From contig NZ_OY762269.1 of assembly GCF_963665245.1 (NCBI RefSeq), forward strand, positions 1,364,001 through 1,428,000: a stretch of DNA of 64,000 nt. Reading direction: 5' to 3'. The position numbers and the translations under genes are program-made. Shown one piece after another: positions 27,966-36,893 of this stretch; position 1 is the stretch's first letter; the number at the start of each line of letters is the position of its first letter. The notes beneath the pieces were generated by a model. That model did no database searches. It saw only the letters and a program-made list of their open reading frames with translations, and had not been told where the DNA came from. Origin of the DNA: an uncultured Paludibaculum sp. (GTDB taxonomy: Bacteria > Acidobacteriota > Terriglobia > Bryobacterales > Bryobacteraceae).

Positions 27966-29276
27966 CTACTGGATGCTGGCTCTCAGGATCCGCAGGCCGC
28001 GCAGCGCCTCGCGCGACACAGCGGGATCTTCATCCTTGGTCAACTTCTCCAGGGCCGGGATCGCATCTGCGGATTTGCAGCGCGACAGCGCCTGCGCAAT
28101 GCCCGTCTTCTCATCCTGCGTCGAAGACGCCTGAATCGAGCCCACGATCGCCTGCCGGTGGGCCGGCTTGAGGCAGAGCTCGCTCAGGAATGGCAGCGCC
28201 ACATTCCGCCACGCGCGCTGGTTCAGATTGTTCACGAGGAATCCAAGGGGCTTCAGACTTCCGGTGTCGGTCTCACCCAACATCGAGAGCGCAAAGGCCT
28301 GAGAGAGGCGCGGCGACGTCTTTCCTTCCTCTTCCCATGCCTTCTCCAGCACTGGACGATCTTCCGGGATAGCCAGGCGCCCCAGTCCTTCGGCCGCGCC
28401 CGCCCGCACTTCTTCGTCCTTGTCCCGCAAAAGTCCGACAAACAGAGAATGGTTGGATGCGTCGGGGATCTGCCCCAGCGCGACCACGGCGGCCCTCTTC
28501 ACCTTCTTGTTGCCGGAGTTCTCCAATACTCGCTTCAACTGCGGGATCGCCTCGCGTGGGCCAAGGATGCCCGCGGTTTCGATGGCAGCGAGTTGCACCT
28601 TCTCGTCAAGATCGCGCACCAGGAAGACGACACTCGGGCCGGCCGACCGGTCCCGGATCTTTTGCAACGCGACCAGTGATTCGTACATGAGGCGGCTGTC
28701 TTTGGATCTCAGGGCCGAGGTCAGGGCCGGAACGCTAGCCCTGTCCCGCAGAATCCCCAACGCACGGGCGGCGTTCGCCCGCGAGTCCATCGACGATCCG
28801 CCACTTACCAGCCGCGCAAGCGCCTCGGAAATCTCGGGCCGGATCGGTGTGTCCGGATCAATTGCCTCGTCGTTGCGGTCGGTCCACTTCCCGGCAACTA
28901 TGTCTCCCGCGCGCCGAAGCGTTGCTGAGATGCCGTGGTCCACATAGCCGGGCAGATAGAAATTCACCAACCCGTCCGTAGCCCTAATCTGTACTTCGGC
29001 GTCGTTATTCGAGCAGACCTCGGCTAGCGGCTCCAGGCTCCGTTGGGTGCCGATCTGGACCACCGCCTTGACCGCCTCGCGCCGTACTTCTACGTTGATG
29101 TCCTGAAAGTAAGGCGTGATCTTCGGGATGGTCTCCGAACCCTGTCGCGCATAGTCCCGAAGGGCTCTGATCTTGAGCTTGTCAGTCTCTTTGTCTTGCC
29201 ATCCACAAAGCGGACTACAGGCGACAACTAATCCCGTCGCAATCACCAACACAGACGAACTGGCGGGCAGTTTCAT
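27966..29276 (-). CDS. Exported HEAT-repeat protein
   Basis: 436 residues with an N-terminal signal-like segment (ASSSVLVIATGLVVACSPL; the Cys at the end suggests a possible lipoprotein). About ten HEAT/PBS-lyase-type repeats follow, with patterns such as VRREAVKAVVQIG, ANAARALGILRD, VKRAAVVALGQI and VRAGAAEGLGRL. Such solenoids are protein-binding scaffolds; no catalytic site is visible. It starts 12 bp after the stop of the MqnA/MqnD-family gene on the same strand, so the two are probably co-transcribed, though no shared function is obvious. Confidence 0.75.
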   Translation of the reverse strand: MKLPASSSVLVIATGLVVACSPLCGWQDKETDKLKIRALRDYARQGSETIPKITPYFQDINVEVRREAVKAVVQIGTQRSLEPLAEVCSNNDAEVQIRATDGLVNFYLPGYVDHGISATLRRAGDIVAGKWTDRNDEAIDPDTPIRPEISEALARLVSGGSSMDSRANAARALGILRDRASVPALTSALRSKDSRLMYESLVALQKIRDRSAGPSVVFLVRDLDEKVQLAAIETAGILGPREAIPQLKRVLENSGNKKVKRAAVVALGQIPDASNHSLFVGLLRDKDEEVRAGAAEGLGRLAIPEDRPVLEKAWEEEGKTSPRLSQAFALSMLGETDTGSLKPLGFLVNNLNQRAWRNVALPFLSELCLKPAHRQAIVGSIQASSTQDEKTGIAQALSRCKSADAIPALEKLTKDEDPAVSREALRGLRILRASIQ

Positions 29277-29288
29277 GACTAATAGCGG

Positions 29289-30134
29289 TCAGCGAACGAA
29301 CTCTACCTGGACTCGATTGGGAATCAGTCCAGCCTCAAAACCCAGATCAAGCAGTTTCTGCGCTGCCTTGGGGATGACATCGCCAGCGTCCACCGTGTAG
29401 TGGTTGACATACATGCCGACAAACTTCTCAGCCAAGGCCGGCTCCATGTCGCGCGCAAACTGCATTGCGTAATTCAGTGACTCTTCGTGGTTGTCTAGCG
29501 CGTAGGTGATGCTGTCCCGCATCAGGCGGCTGCACTCGGTACGCACATCGTCCGGCAGCTTCCGCAGTAGCGCGTTCGCGCCCAGGGGGAGAGGCAGATC
29601 GTAGGTGGACTTGAACCACTTCCCGAGGTCCGTGATGTTGTGGAAACCACCCTTCGAGTAGGTGAGCTGCGCCTCATGAATGACCAGTGCGGCGTCCACG
29701 GTGCGTTCGCGGAGCGCATCCAGGACCTTATCGAAGGGCACCACGACCGGCTCGAAATCGGGCTCCATGATCTTCAGCGTGAGATACGCCGTGGTGAGCT
29801 TCCCAGGGATCGCAATCCGCTTGCCCTTCAAGTCCTCGACCGTCATCGGCGAGTTTGAGACCAGCATCGGCCCGTAGCCGTCACCAATCGAAGAACCGCT
29901 TGCCAGTAGCAAATACTTGTCGGCGACGTACGGATAGGCATGGTACGAGATCGCAGTCAGGTCGTAGACGCCCTCCATGGCCTTGCGGTTCAGCGACTCA
30001 ATGTCTTCCAGGACATGGCGGAACTGAACCAGCTTCGAACGGATTTTGCGCGTCGCCAGCGCGTAGAACATGAAGGCGTCGTCAGAGTCCGGGCTGTGTG
30101 CACAGACAATTTCCAACGGTGAAGAAGGCTGCAT
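29289..30134 (-). CDS. MqnA/MqnD-family protein (futalosine-pathway menaquinone enzyme-like)
   Basis: 281 residues. The start IVCAHSPDSDDAFMFYAL and the core GPMLVSNSPMTVEDLKGKRIAIPG (given in part) plus FDKVLDALRERTVDAALVIHE fit the periplasmic-binding-fold MqnA/MqnD family (former DUF178). MqnD cleaves cyclic dehypoxanthine futalosine to 1,4-dihydroxy-6-naphthoate. No other mqn gene is nearby and no signal peptide is seen, so a cytoplasmic enzyme is likely, but I cannot tell MqnD from a relative of unknown substrate. It lies just upstream of the HEAT-repeat gene. Confidence 0.65.
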   Translation of the reverse strand: MQPSSPLEIVCAHSPDSDDAFMFYALATRKIRSKLVQFRHVLEDIESLNRKAMEGVYDLTAISYHAYPYVADKYLLLASGSSIGDGYGPMLVSNSPMTVEDLKGKRIAIPGKLTTAYLTLKIMEPDFEPVVVPFDKVLDALRERTVDAALVIHEAQLTYSKGGFHNITDLGKWFKSTYDLPLPLGANALLRKLPDDVRTECSRLMRDSITYALDNHEESLNYAMQFARDMEPALAEKFVGMYVNHYTVDAGDVIPKAAQKLLDLGFEAGLIPNRVQVEFVR

Positions 30135-30207
30135 AGAGGGAGAAACCTTAAATATACCAGACGAGGTCCCCTCTGGCTGTTCTTAGTCAGGCCAAAAACG
30201 AGACGGG

Positions 30208-33078
30208 CTACTGGCCCGCGAGGGCCTTCAACTCTGGTCTGACGAGCTCCATAAGCCTGATCAGCTCCTCATTGGCGGCGGACGAGCCAGCCAAATCCCC
30301 ATCCTTGGCCGCCTGCTCCACGCGCAGTGCGCACACTCGCGCCCGTTCGGCTCCGAACTGGGCCAGCAGGCCCTTTAGCTGGTGTGCCGCGCCAAGGATG
30401 AGGTCTGCCTTGGACTGGTCGAACCCCTGCTGGATAGTACCCATTAGGTGGGGATACTCGTCTAGAAACAGGCCTGCCAATTCCGCAAGAAGTTCCGCAT
30501 CGCCGCCGACCCGCTCCAACGCCGATTCCTGATCGAGTTCTTTCATGTTTGTTTCCCGTTCCACTCTGGGGCTCTCTACTTCACTTTCGCGCTTTGCAGC
30601 CGGATTGCCAAGGGCGAGAGACTCAATCTTGCGAATGAGCTCCACCATCCGGATCGGTTTACTCAAATAGGCGTCCATGCCCGCCTGCAGACAGAAATCC
30701 TCGTAGCCAGGCATAGCATGCGCGGTCATGGCGATGATGGGCAGATGCGTCCCGCTCACCAACTCCTCCTCGCGAATCCGCTTTGTCGCCTCAAGTCCAT
30801 CCAAATCAGGCATTTGGACGTCCATCAACACTGCGTCGAACGGGCTCGCGAGCACCGCCTCGATTGCCTGGCGGCCGGTGGACGCCAAAGTCGGCCGATA
30901 GCCTGCCTGCTCCAGCATCCTGACCACTAGCCGCTGGTTCACCGTGTTGTCCTCCGCGACCAGAATCCGGAACGGCTGGGTGCCGTGCGGGAGCGCCGCT
31001 TCGGTGGACGACGACGCCAGATGCTGACCATTGTCGGGTGCGGGTGGCGCCAATGGCAAGGCGATGGTGAATGCAAACACACTGCCCGCCCCCTTCTCAC
31101 TGGTCATGTAGATGCGCCCGCCCATCAGGTTCACCAGTTGGTCGGAGATGGACAGGCCCAAGCCCGTGCCGCCACGTACGCGGGTGCTGGACGGGTCAAT
31201 CTGTACAAAGGCCTCAAAGATCGAGGGCAAATCCTCCGCATCCATGCCTATGCCTGTGTCCTTCACGACAAACCGGATCAGCGGAGCTTCTCGCAGGCTC
31301 CGCAGGCATTGTATTTCGAGCCGGACAGAACCGGTGTCGGTAAACTTGATCGCGTTTCCCACCAGGTTGATCAACACCTGACGCAGGCGGCCGCTGTCTC
31401 CGACCACGCGCTCAGGTACGTTCTCGAGGACCGACCAAGAGACGTCCACCCCCCGGGTCACCCCGCGGTGAATCAGAGGGCGCATGAGATTCTCCACGAC
31501 GCGCCGCAGTTCGAAAACATCCGGGCGCAGTTCGATGCGGCCCGCCTCCGCTTTGGATAGATCCAGAAGGTCATCCACCAGGCTCAGCAGGGATTCTGTC
31601 GAAAGCCGCACCAGTTGCAGGTACTCCCTCTGTTCCTCGGTGAGCTTCGTCGCCAGAGCCAGTTCTGTCATGCCCAGGATGCCGTTCATCGGGGTCCTGA
31701 TCTCGTGGCTGACGTTGGCCAGGAATGTTGTCTTCGCCGCGCTGGCCGTTTCCGCGTTGATGGCTACCTCCTTGGCCCATTGCGTGGTGCTTTCGAGGAA
31801 CTCATTCGTTGCCCGCAGTTCCTGTTCCACCCTCACACGCCCGGTAATGTCCCGCAACACCATCAGCAGCAGAGCCGTTTCACCGGTGCGTTCGAGGAAC
31901 GAGTTCGTGATCTCCAGCCAAAGGCGGCGGCCATCGGACAATTCGCATTCCCGAACGACGGGTGATTCGACCGAGCGTGCGGCAAACTCCTTCCGATGGC
32001 GTACCAACTCCTCTTCCTCGTGGCCTGGCCACTCGCGCCAGGCGTGCGTGAACAGGCGGCCCTCCAACTCTTCCCTGGGACGTCCGGCCAGGCGGCAGAA
32101 GGCTGGATTGGCGGCGAAGATGGTTCCCATTGCGTCGAGAAAGACCATGGCATCGCCGGCGCTGTCCCAGACAAGCTGAAACTCCATCGCAGTCTTGCGT
32201 TGGCGCCGCTCGGCGTCCAACTGCTGCGTCAGATCGGTGGCTGTCACCACTACAAACTCCGGAGCCCCCTCGTCATTCCGCAGCAGCGAAGCGGACCAGG
32301 AGATCTCCACCGTTCCTCCGGTCTTGTCGTGCAGCGTTGCCAAGCCGTATTGTGGGCTTCCGCCGGCGATCAACCGCTTAAAGCACGCCGTCGCGATCGT
32401 CTGCTGCTCGGGTGAGAAAAGCTGCGCGAAGATAGGAGCACTCTTCACCTCCGACTCGTGGTATCCGGTCTGCTTCTCACACGCGCGATTCCAGCGGATG
32501 AGCTGCCCTCGCATGTTCAGTACAGCGATTAGCGCGCTGCTGGAGTCCAGCACCACACGGACGAAATCACGTTCGCGCGCCAGGGCCAGTTCGATTCGTT
32601 TCTGGGCGGTGATATCCTGCCCGACGCCCAACAGCACCCGGCCCCAATAGGGCGAATCCATCACTGTCTTGGTGAGCAACAGTGTCCGGCCCGCGGGTTC
32701 GTCCGCATCGTCGATGCTGGTTTCCACCAGCAACGGCTCACCGCCCCCAGCCAGCACACTCCGGTCTTGCTCCAGCGCTGCGGCCGCCGCCTCTTCCGGC
32801 AGAAAGTCCCGATCGGTCCGTCCCACAACCCGGTCCAGGGGGCGATTCAGGCTGCGCCGCATACTGCTGTTGGCAAAAACAAACCGCGAGGCTGAGTCCT
32901 TGACGACTACCCACAGGGGCAGCGCGTCGAGGAACTGCAGCAGTTCCGCCCGTGCCGCCTCCTCCATGCGAGCGATTCGCTGCCTCAGCCAGCGCTGGAG
33001 CACAACCCACCCGATGCCTGCCGCCAAGACAATGCCGACCACTCCGAGCAAGAAGATCGCGGGACCTTCAGATTGCAA
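30208..33078 (-). CDS. Hybrid sensor histidine kinase with PAS domains, receiver and Hpt domains
   Basis: 956 residues. One membrane helix (about 7-27) is followed by three PAS/PAC regions (about 45-160, 170-295 and 300-420). HisKA has the site SHEIRTPMNG (His458), and the HATPase_c domain (about 560-685) has GTGLGLSIS. A receiver domain follows with EDN at its start and Asp753 in MDVQMPDLDG. A C-terminal Hpt domain carries His899 in AAHQLKG. This is a complete phosphorelay in one chain, so the partner is probably a stand-alone response regulator elsewhere. No such gene adjoins it. Confidence 0.93.
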   Translation of the reverse strand: MQSEGPAIFLLGVVGIVLAAGIGWVVLQRWLRQRIARMEEAARAELLQFLDALPLWVVVKDSASRFVFANSSMRRSLNRPLDRVVGRTDRDFLPEEAAAAALEQDRSVLAGGGEPLLVETSIDDADEPAGRTLLLTKTVMDSPYWGRVLLGVGQDITAQKRIELALARERDFVRVVLDSSSALIAVLNMRGQLIRWNRACEKQTGYHESEVKSAPIFAQLFSPEQQTIATACFKRLIAGGSPQYGLATLHDKTGGTVEISWSASLLRNDEGAPEFVVVTATDLTQQLDAERRQRKTAMEFQLVWDSAGDAMVFLDAMGTIFAANPAFCRLAGRPREELEGRLFTHAWREWPGHEEEELVRHRKEFAARSVESPVVRECELSDGRRLWLEITNSFLERTGETALLLMVLRDITGRVRVEQELRATNEFLESTTQWAKEVAINAETASAAKTTFLANVSHEIRTPMNGILGMTELALATKLTEEQREYLQLVRLSTESLLSLVDDLLDLSKAEAGRIELRPDVFELRRVVENLMRPLIHRGVTRGVDVSWSVLENVPERVVGDSGRLRQVLINLVGNAIKFTDTGSVRLEIQCLRSLREAPLIRFVVKDTGIGMDAEDLPSIFEAFVQIDPSSTRVRGGTGLGLSISDQLVNLMGGRIYMTSEKGAGSVFAFTIALPLAPPAPDNGQHLASSSTEAALPHGTQPFRILVAEDNTVNQRLVVRMLEQAGYRPTLASTGRQAIEAVLASPFDAVLMDVQMPDLDGLEATKRIREEELVSGTHLPIIAMTAHAMPGYEDFCLQAGMDAYLSKPIRMVELIRKIESLALGNPAAKRESEVESPRVERETNMKELDQESALERVGGDAELLAELAGLFLDEYPHLMGTIQQGFDQSKADLILGAAHQLKGLLAQFGAERARVCALRVEQAAKDGDLAGSSAANEELIRLMELVRPELKALAGQ

Positions 33079-33151
33079 CTGATGCCTCCCCCGAAATAAT
33101 CCACTCCAAATCCGGCGGAAATGGAAGTATCGTCATGTTACAACACCTACG

Positions 33152-33883
33152 ATGTCTTCTTCGTCAGGAAGCGGTTCATTTTTCATTCGCCGGCCCGCCC
33201 GATACCTGCTGGATGTTCCCACGCCAACGGGCGACGGGGCGCCGGTCCTGGTGGTGGCCCTCCACGGTTACGGAATGAATCCGGCTGAGATGCTGGGATT
33301 CACGCGGAATTTGCTGGGGCCTGCCCCCGTGATTGCGTCTTTGGAGGGCCCTAATTCCGTATTTCTTGGTAAGGATCCGAGAGCGGCCCGCTCCGGCTTC
33401 CACTGGGGCACCAGGGAGACAACGGAGTTCCACATCGACGTACACCATCAAATGGTGCAGGGCATGGTGGATCTCCTCCGGGAGCGCTTCCCGGCCGGGC
33501 CGGAGCGCTTCTTGCTACTGGGCTATTCGCAATCAGTGGGCTTGAATTACCGCTTCGTGGCCGCCAATCCACGGGTATTCCATGGGGTGATCGCCCTGTG
33601 TGGAGGCGTCCCTGGAAACTGGGACGCCTCTGGTGGCGACAGGATCGAATCCGCGTTGCTACATCTGGCCCGCAGCGAGGACGAGTTCTTTCCCGCCGCC
33701 GATGCCCCAGCCGTTGAGATGCGTCTGCGCAGGCGTGCCGCTGACGTAACCTTTCACATGGAGCCCGGCCGCCACCGTTTTCCACTGAAAGCCTTCGGTC
33801 CAGTCAGGGCTTGGGTAGATCGGGTTTTTGGCGCCCAGGAAGGGATGGGCGATGCCGCCGGAAGCAGGAGTACCCCTGTCTGA
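33152..33883 (+). CDS. Alpha/beta-hydrolase, phospholipase/carboxylesterase-like
   Basis: 243 residues. LVVALHGYGMNP (about 32-43) forms the oxyanion-hole strand. GYSQS (about 126-130) is the nucleophile elbow, with Ser where the usual GxSxG has the last Gly. SEDEFFP gives a likely acidic residue and PGRHRFP the catalytic His (about 207-213). The size fits the carboxylesterase/phospholipase family. No signal peptide is evident, so it is probably cytoplasmic. It is divergent from the hybrid kinase and convergent with the GGDEF-EAL gene. The substrate is unknown. Confidence 0.75.
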   Translation: MSSSSGSGSFFIRRPARYLLDVPTPTGDGAPVLVVALHGYGMNPAEMLGFTRNLLGPAPVIASLEGPNSVFLGKDPRAARSGFHWGTRETTEFHIDVHHQMVQGMVDLLRERFPAGPERFLLLGYSQSVGLNYRFVAANPRVFHGVIALCGGVPGNWDASGGDRIESALLHLARSEDEFFPAADAPAVEMRLRRRAADVTFHMEPGRHRFPLKAFGPVRAWVDRVFGAQEGMGDAAGSRSTPV

Positions 33884-33914
33884 GGCTGCGATCCGGCCGT
33901 GTGCCGCCTATCCG

Positions 33915-35273
33915 TCAGTAGCCGCCCGGGTTCGGCGCATGGAAGTGCGTCGTGAGCCTTTCCGGTTGTAGCACCAGTTCCTCGATGTCCGCCGATGGTA
34001 CCGGGTTGCCGATCAGATAGCCCTGTACCATGTCGCAGCGGGCGGCGCGCACCAGTTCCAGTTCGTCCTCGGTCTCCACGCCCTCGGCCACCACCTCCAG
34101 ACCGCGATGGTGAGCCATGACGGTGATGGTGTGCACGACCGGGAGACTGCCGGACGGCTTCGTGATCTCGCTGACAAATGCTCTGTCCACCTTCACTACG
34201 TCCAGCGGCAACCGGTGCAGGTAGGTGAGAGGCGAGTAGCCGACGCCGAAATCGTCGATCGCGATGCGGACTCCGATGGTGCGCAGTTCGCGCATGCGAA
34301 CGGCTGATTCGTCAATGTCCCGCAGAATGGTCCCTTCCGTGATCTCCAGTTCCAGAGCGTCTCCATGGAGCCCGGTTTCTCTCAGGACCCGGCGGACCAT
34401 GTCGACAAACTGAGGGCAGGCAAACTGCAGCGGGGACACATTCACGGCGACACGCGGGACGGCCAGACCCGCCTGATGCCAAGCCACCATCTGGCGGCAG
34501 GAGGATTCCAATACCCAGGCTCCGATCGGGGCAATGACTCCAATCTCCTCAGCCAGCCGGATGAAAGTCTCGGTTTGCACGCGGCCCAGCTCCGGATGAT
34601 TCCAGACCAGTAGCGCTTCCAGCCCCCGTAGTTTTCCATCCCGGTCTACTTGAGGCTGGTATCGCAACGACAACTCGTTATTCTCGAGGGCGCGGCGCAG
34701 GGCACCCTCCATCTGGTAGCGCTCCTCGGGCCGCAGGCCATGTGGGCTGGAGGCACGTTCCATCACCGCACCACCCCGTGCCTTGGCCTGGGCCATCGCC
34801 AGGGAGGCTCGCCGCAGCAGGCTCGCGGCACTGTTCCCGTCCTCGGGGTAACGACTCAATCCCAGGCTGGCCGAAGCGAAGATCTCACGCTCGTCGAGAG
34901 CAATCGGCGGTTCAAGAATATTCAGGATGGCTGCCGAGCTCAACAGAGAACTCTGCTGATTGAGGCTTGGCAACACGATGGCGAACTCATCCCCTCCAAG
35001 CCGGGCCAGTGTGCCGTCGGCGGGCAACCACTCGGCCAAACGGACCGCGACCGCTTTGAGTATTCTGTCGCCGGCATCGTAACCCAGCAACGCATTAATG
35101 TGGCGAAACCGATCAATGCCCAGCACGCATACACTGAGATCCCGATCGGGTTGGGCCTGAATCGTCTGGTCGAGGACCAATTGCAGCATGCCACCGCGCA
35201 CCAGTCCCGTCAGCGTATCTGTGTCTGCGGGAAGCGGCTTTTGCTTCTGCATTTTGACTCCGTTGGCGGGCAT
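33915..35273 (-). CDS. GGDEF-EAL protein (cyclic-di-GMP turnover)
   Basis: 452 residues from the ATG at 35273; an in-frame start at 35345 is also open, and the choice is uncertain. The GGDEF domain has an intact RLGGDEFA motif. The RxxD inhibitory site expected five residues earlier reads LPAD, so product inhibition is unlikely. The EAL domain follows with EALLVW, NVSPLQF, ELEITEG, DDFGVGYSPL, KVDRAFV and AEGVETEDE, all the metal- and base-forming positions I can check. The protein may therefore make and/or degrade c-di-GMP. No membrane segment or sensory domain is visible. Confidence 0.9.
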   Translation of the reverse strand: MPANGVKMQKQKPLPADTDTLTGLVRGGMLQLVLDQTIQAQPDRDLSVCVLGIDRFRHINALLGYDAGDRILKAVAVRLAEWLPADGTLARLGGDEFAIVLPSLNQQSSLLSSAAILNILEPPIALDEREIFASASLGLSRYPEDGNSAASLLRRASLAMAQAKARGGAVMERASSPHGLRPEERYQMEGALRRALENNELSLRYQPQVDRDGKLRGLEALLVWNHPELGRVQTETFIRLAEEIGVIAPIGAWVLESSCRQMVAWHQAGLAVPRVAVNVSPLQFACPQFVDMVRRVLRETGLHGDALELEITEGTILRDIDESAVRMRELRTIGVRIAIDDFGVGYSPLTYLHRLPLDVVKVDRAFVSEITKPSGSLPVVHTITVMAHHRGLEVVAEGVETEDELELVRAARCDMVQGYLIGNPVPSADIEELVLQPERLTTHFHAPNPGGY

Positions 35274-35359
35274 GGGACTATTCTTAGCCAATTCTGTCCA
35301 TTTTCCTATCAAAAAGTTACACCAAATGGGGGAGGATTGGCCCACCTCTACTATCTGGC

Positions 35360-36697
35360 CTAGGCCGCTGGTGTCTGCTTGTGCCAGTCCGACCGCGTCT
35401 GGAGATACTCGCCCACCTGAAGCAGTGCGTTTTCACATTGTGCCTTTGCTATCAGGCAGATAGAGCCAGCTGTTCCGTCTGCTCCGGGCCCCGGAATCAC
35501 CAGCGCGGGCAGGCCAGCCAAATCCACCGCCGGCAAATGGTCAGAGAAACCCCAATGTGGTCTAGCGGTACTGGATCTGCCTTCGTCTGGTTTGCCGGCC
35601 GGAGCGGCAGGATCGGTAGGTACGATCAATAGGTCCAGCGGTGCCAACAGGCCGCCCATGGCGTGCTGGACGAGGCGCCGGACACGCATCGCCGTCAGAT
35701 ATTGGACGGCGGGGATCTCCAGGCCTGCGCGCAAGCCGTCTTTCTGTTGGCGATCCGCCATCTGTTCCACCGCTCCGGACGAGACCAGGTCGGCGAACGT
35801 GCAGGCGCTCTCCGCGGCCAGAATGGTGCGAGCCGCGGATTGGTAAGGGAACTCGGGCAAGTGGGCTTCAACCAAAGTTGCGCCCGCCTGTTTCAGCAGG
35901 TCGAGCACCGCGCGCAAGGCCGCAACCGGAGGCGCTACGAAGTCGGACGGCGCGAATCCAATCCGCATCGCAGCTACGGGCTTCTCGTACTGCAGCGCGA
36001 AGTGGAAGGACTTCCCGCTTGAGCCTGCGTCTCGCTCATCGCCTCCGGCGACGGCGTGCAAAACATGCCCACAATCCTCGGCCGAGCGGGCGGTGATGGC
36101 AATTCTATCCAGAGTCCAGGCCAAAGGCATCGCGCCAAAGCGGCTCACGAGGCCGTACGTCGGCTTCAGCAATGTCACATGGTGGGCGGCGGCCGGTATC
36201 ATCATCGATCCGGCGCACTCGACGCTCAACGCATAGGGTACAAGGCCTGCGGCCACGGCGGAGGCTGCGGGCGAGGTCGCGGGTGGCGCGAGCCGGCCGG
36301 CTCCACCCAATTCCCGGGCGCTGAGCTTGGCAGCCAGAACCGCCCCAGACTTCCCGAGACGGTCGACTACTGCGGCGTTGTAATCAAAGACCTGGCCTGC
36401 AAAGAGCTTGGTCCCCCAGGTGGAGGGCCGTCCGGAGACGCTCAACAGGTCGTCCACGGCGTAGGGCACGCCTTGCAGGGGGCCCCGTGTGCGGTCGCGC
36501 TTCAGTTCCCGATCGACATCCCTGGCCTTGTGGTGCGCGGCGTCCTGCAGCGACAGCGCCCCAAAACGGGGGCCTAGCGTTTCCATTCGCTCGGCGAAGG
36601 CCTTAGCTAGCTGGACGGCCGAGAACTCCTTTTGAATCAGCCGCCGGTTCAGCTCGACGGCAGTGGAAAGGAAGACGTCGGTGGGAAGCTCGGCCAT
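35360..36697 (-). CDS. Amidase-signature-fold protein with substituted catalytic residues
   Basis: 445 residues. The fold is clearly that of amidase-signature enzymes (GatA/FAAH): RGPLQGVPYAV near 71-81, LKPTYGLVSRFGAMPLAWTLD near 175-195, and the expected length. The Ser-cisSer-Lys triad is incomplete. The Lys of the GVPxxxKD motif is Asp82. The GGSSGG loop is replaced by PPATSPA (138-144), losing the cis-Ser. Only the nucleophile position, Ser164 in AGSMMIPA, remains. I infer a non-catalytic or altered-function protein. It starts 4 bp after a small exported-protein gene and belongs to the aroDE operon. Confidence 0.8.
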   Translation of the reverse strand: MAELPTDVFLSTAVELNRRLIQKEFSAVQLAKAFAERMETLGPRFGALSLQDAAHHKARDVDRELKRDRTRGPLQGVPYAVDDLLSVSGRPSTWGTKLFAGQVFDYNAAVVDRLGKSGAVLAAKLSARELGGAGRLAPPATSPAASAVAAGLVPYALSVECAGSMMIPAAAHHVTLLKPTYGLVSRFGAMPLAWTLDRIAITARSAEDCGHVLHAVAGGDERDAGSSGKSFHFALQYEKPVAAMRIGFAPSDFVAPPVAALRAVLDLLKQAGATLVEAHLPEFPYQSAARTILAAESACTFADLVSSGAVEQMADRQQKDGLRAGLEIPAVQYLTAMRVRRLVQHAMGGLLAPLDLLIVPTDPAAPAGKPDEGRSSTARPHWGFSDHLPAVDLAGLPALVIPGPGADGTAGSICLIAKAQCENALLQVGEYLQTRSDWHKQTPAA

Positions 36698-36701
36698 GGC
36701 G

Positions 36702-36893
36702 TCAGGGTTGGAAACGGAAGTCGGGTGCGCAATCGCGCGGGACCTTCACCGCTGCCAGTTCTGCGCCATCCTTGCGCAGAGTCTCGCGTGGATCGGTGAC
36801 TGGCGGAGGTTGCAGCGCCGCACTCAAGGGCAGAGCCGGCAGCCCTAGGAGCAGGGCCAGCGAGCGGCGGGACGGCTTGGGCTCTTCCTGCAT
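36702..36893 (-). CDS. Small protein with an RR-containing export signal
   Basis: 63 residues. SRRSLALLLGLPALPLSAAL (residues 8-27) looks like a Tat- or Sec-type signal with twin arginines, leaving a mature part of about 35 residues that I do not recognise. Its ATG overlaps the aroDE stop (TAATG), and its stop lies 4 bp before the amidase-like start. This double coupling supports a real gene. It may be exported with, or act on, another protein of the operon; nothing more can be said. Confidence 0.55.
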   Translation of the reverse strand: MQEEPKPSRRSLALLLGLPALPLSAALQPPPVTDPRETLRKDGAELAAVKVPRDCAPDFRFQP

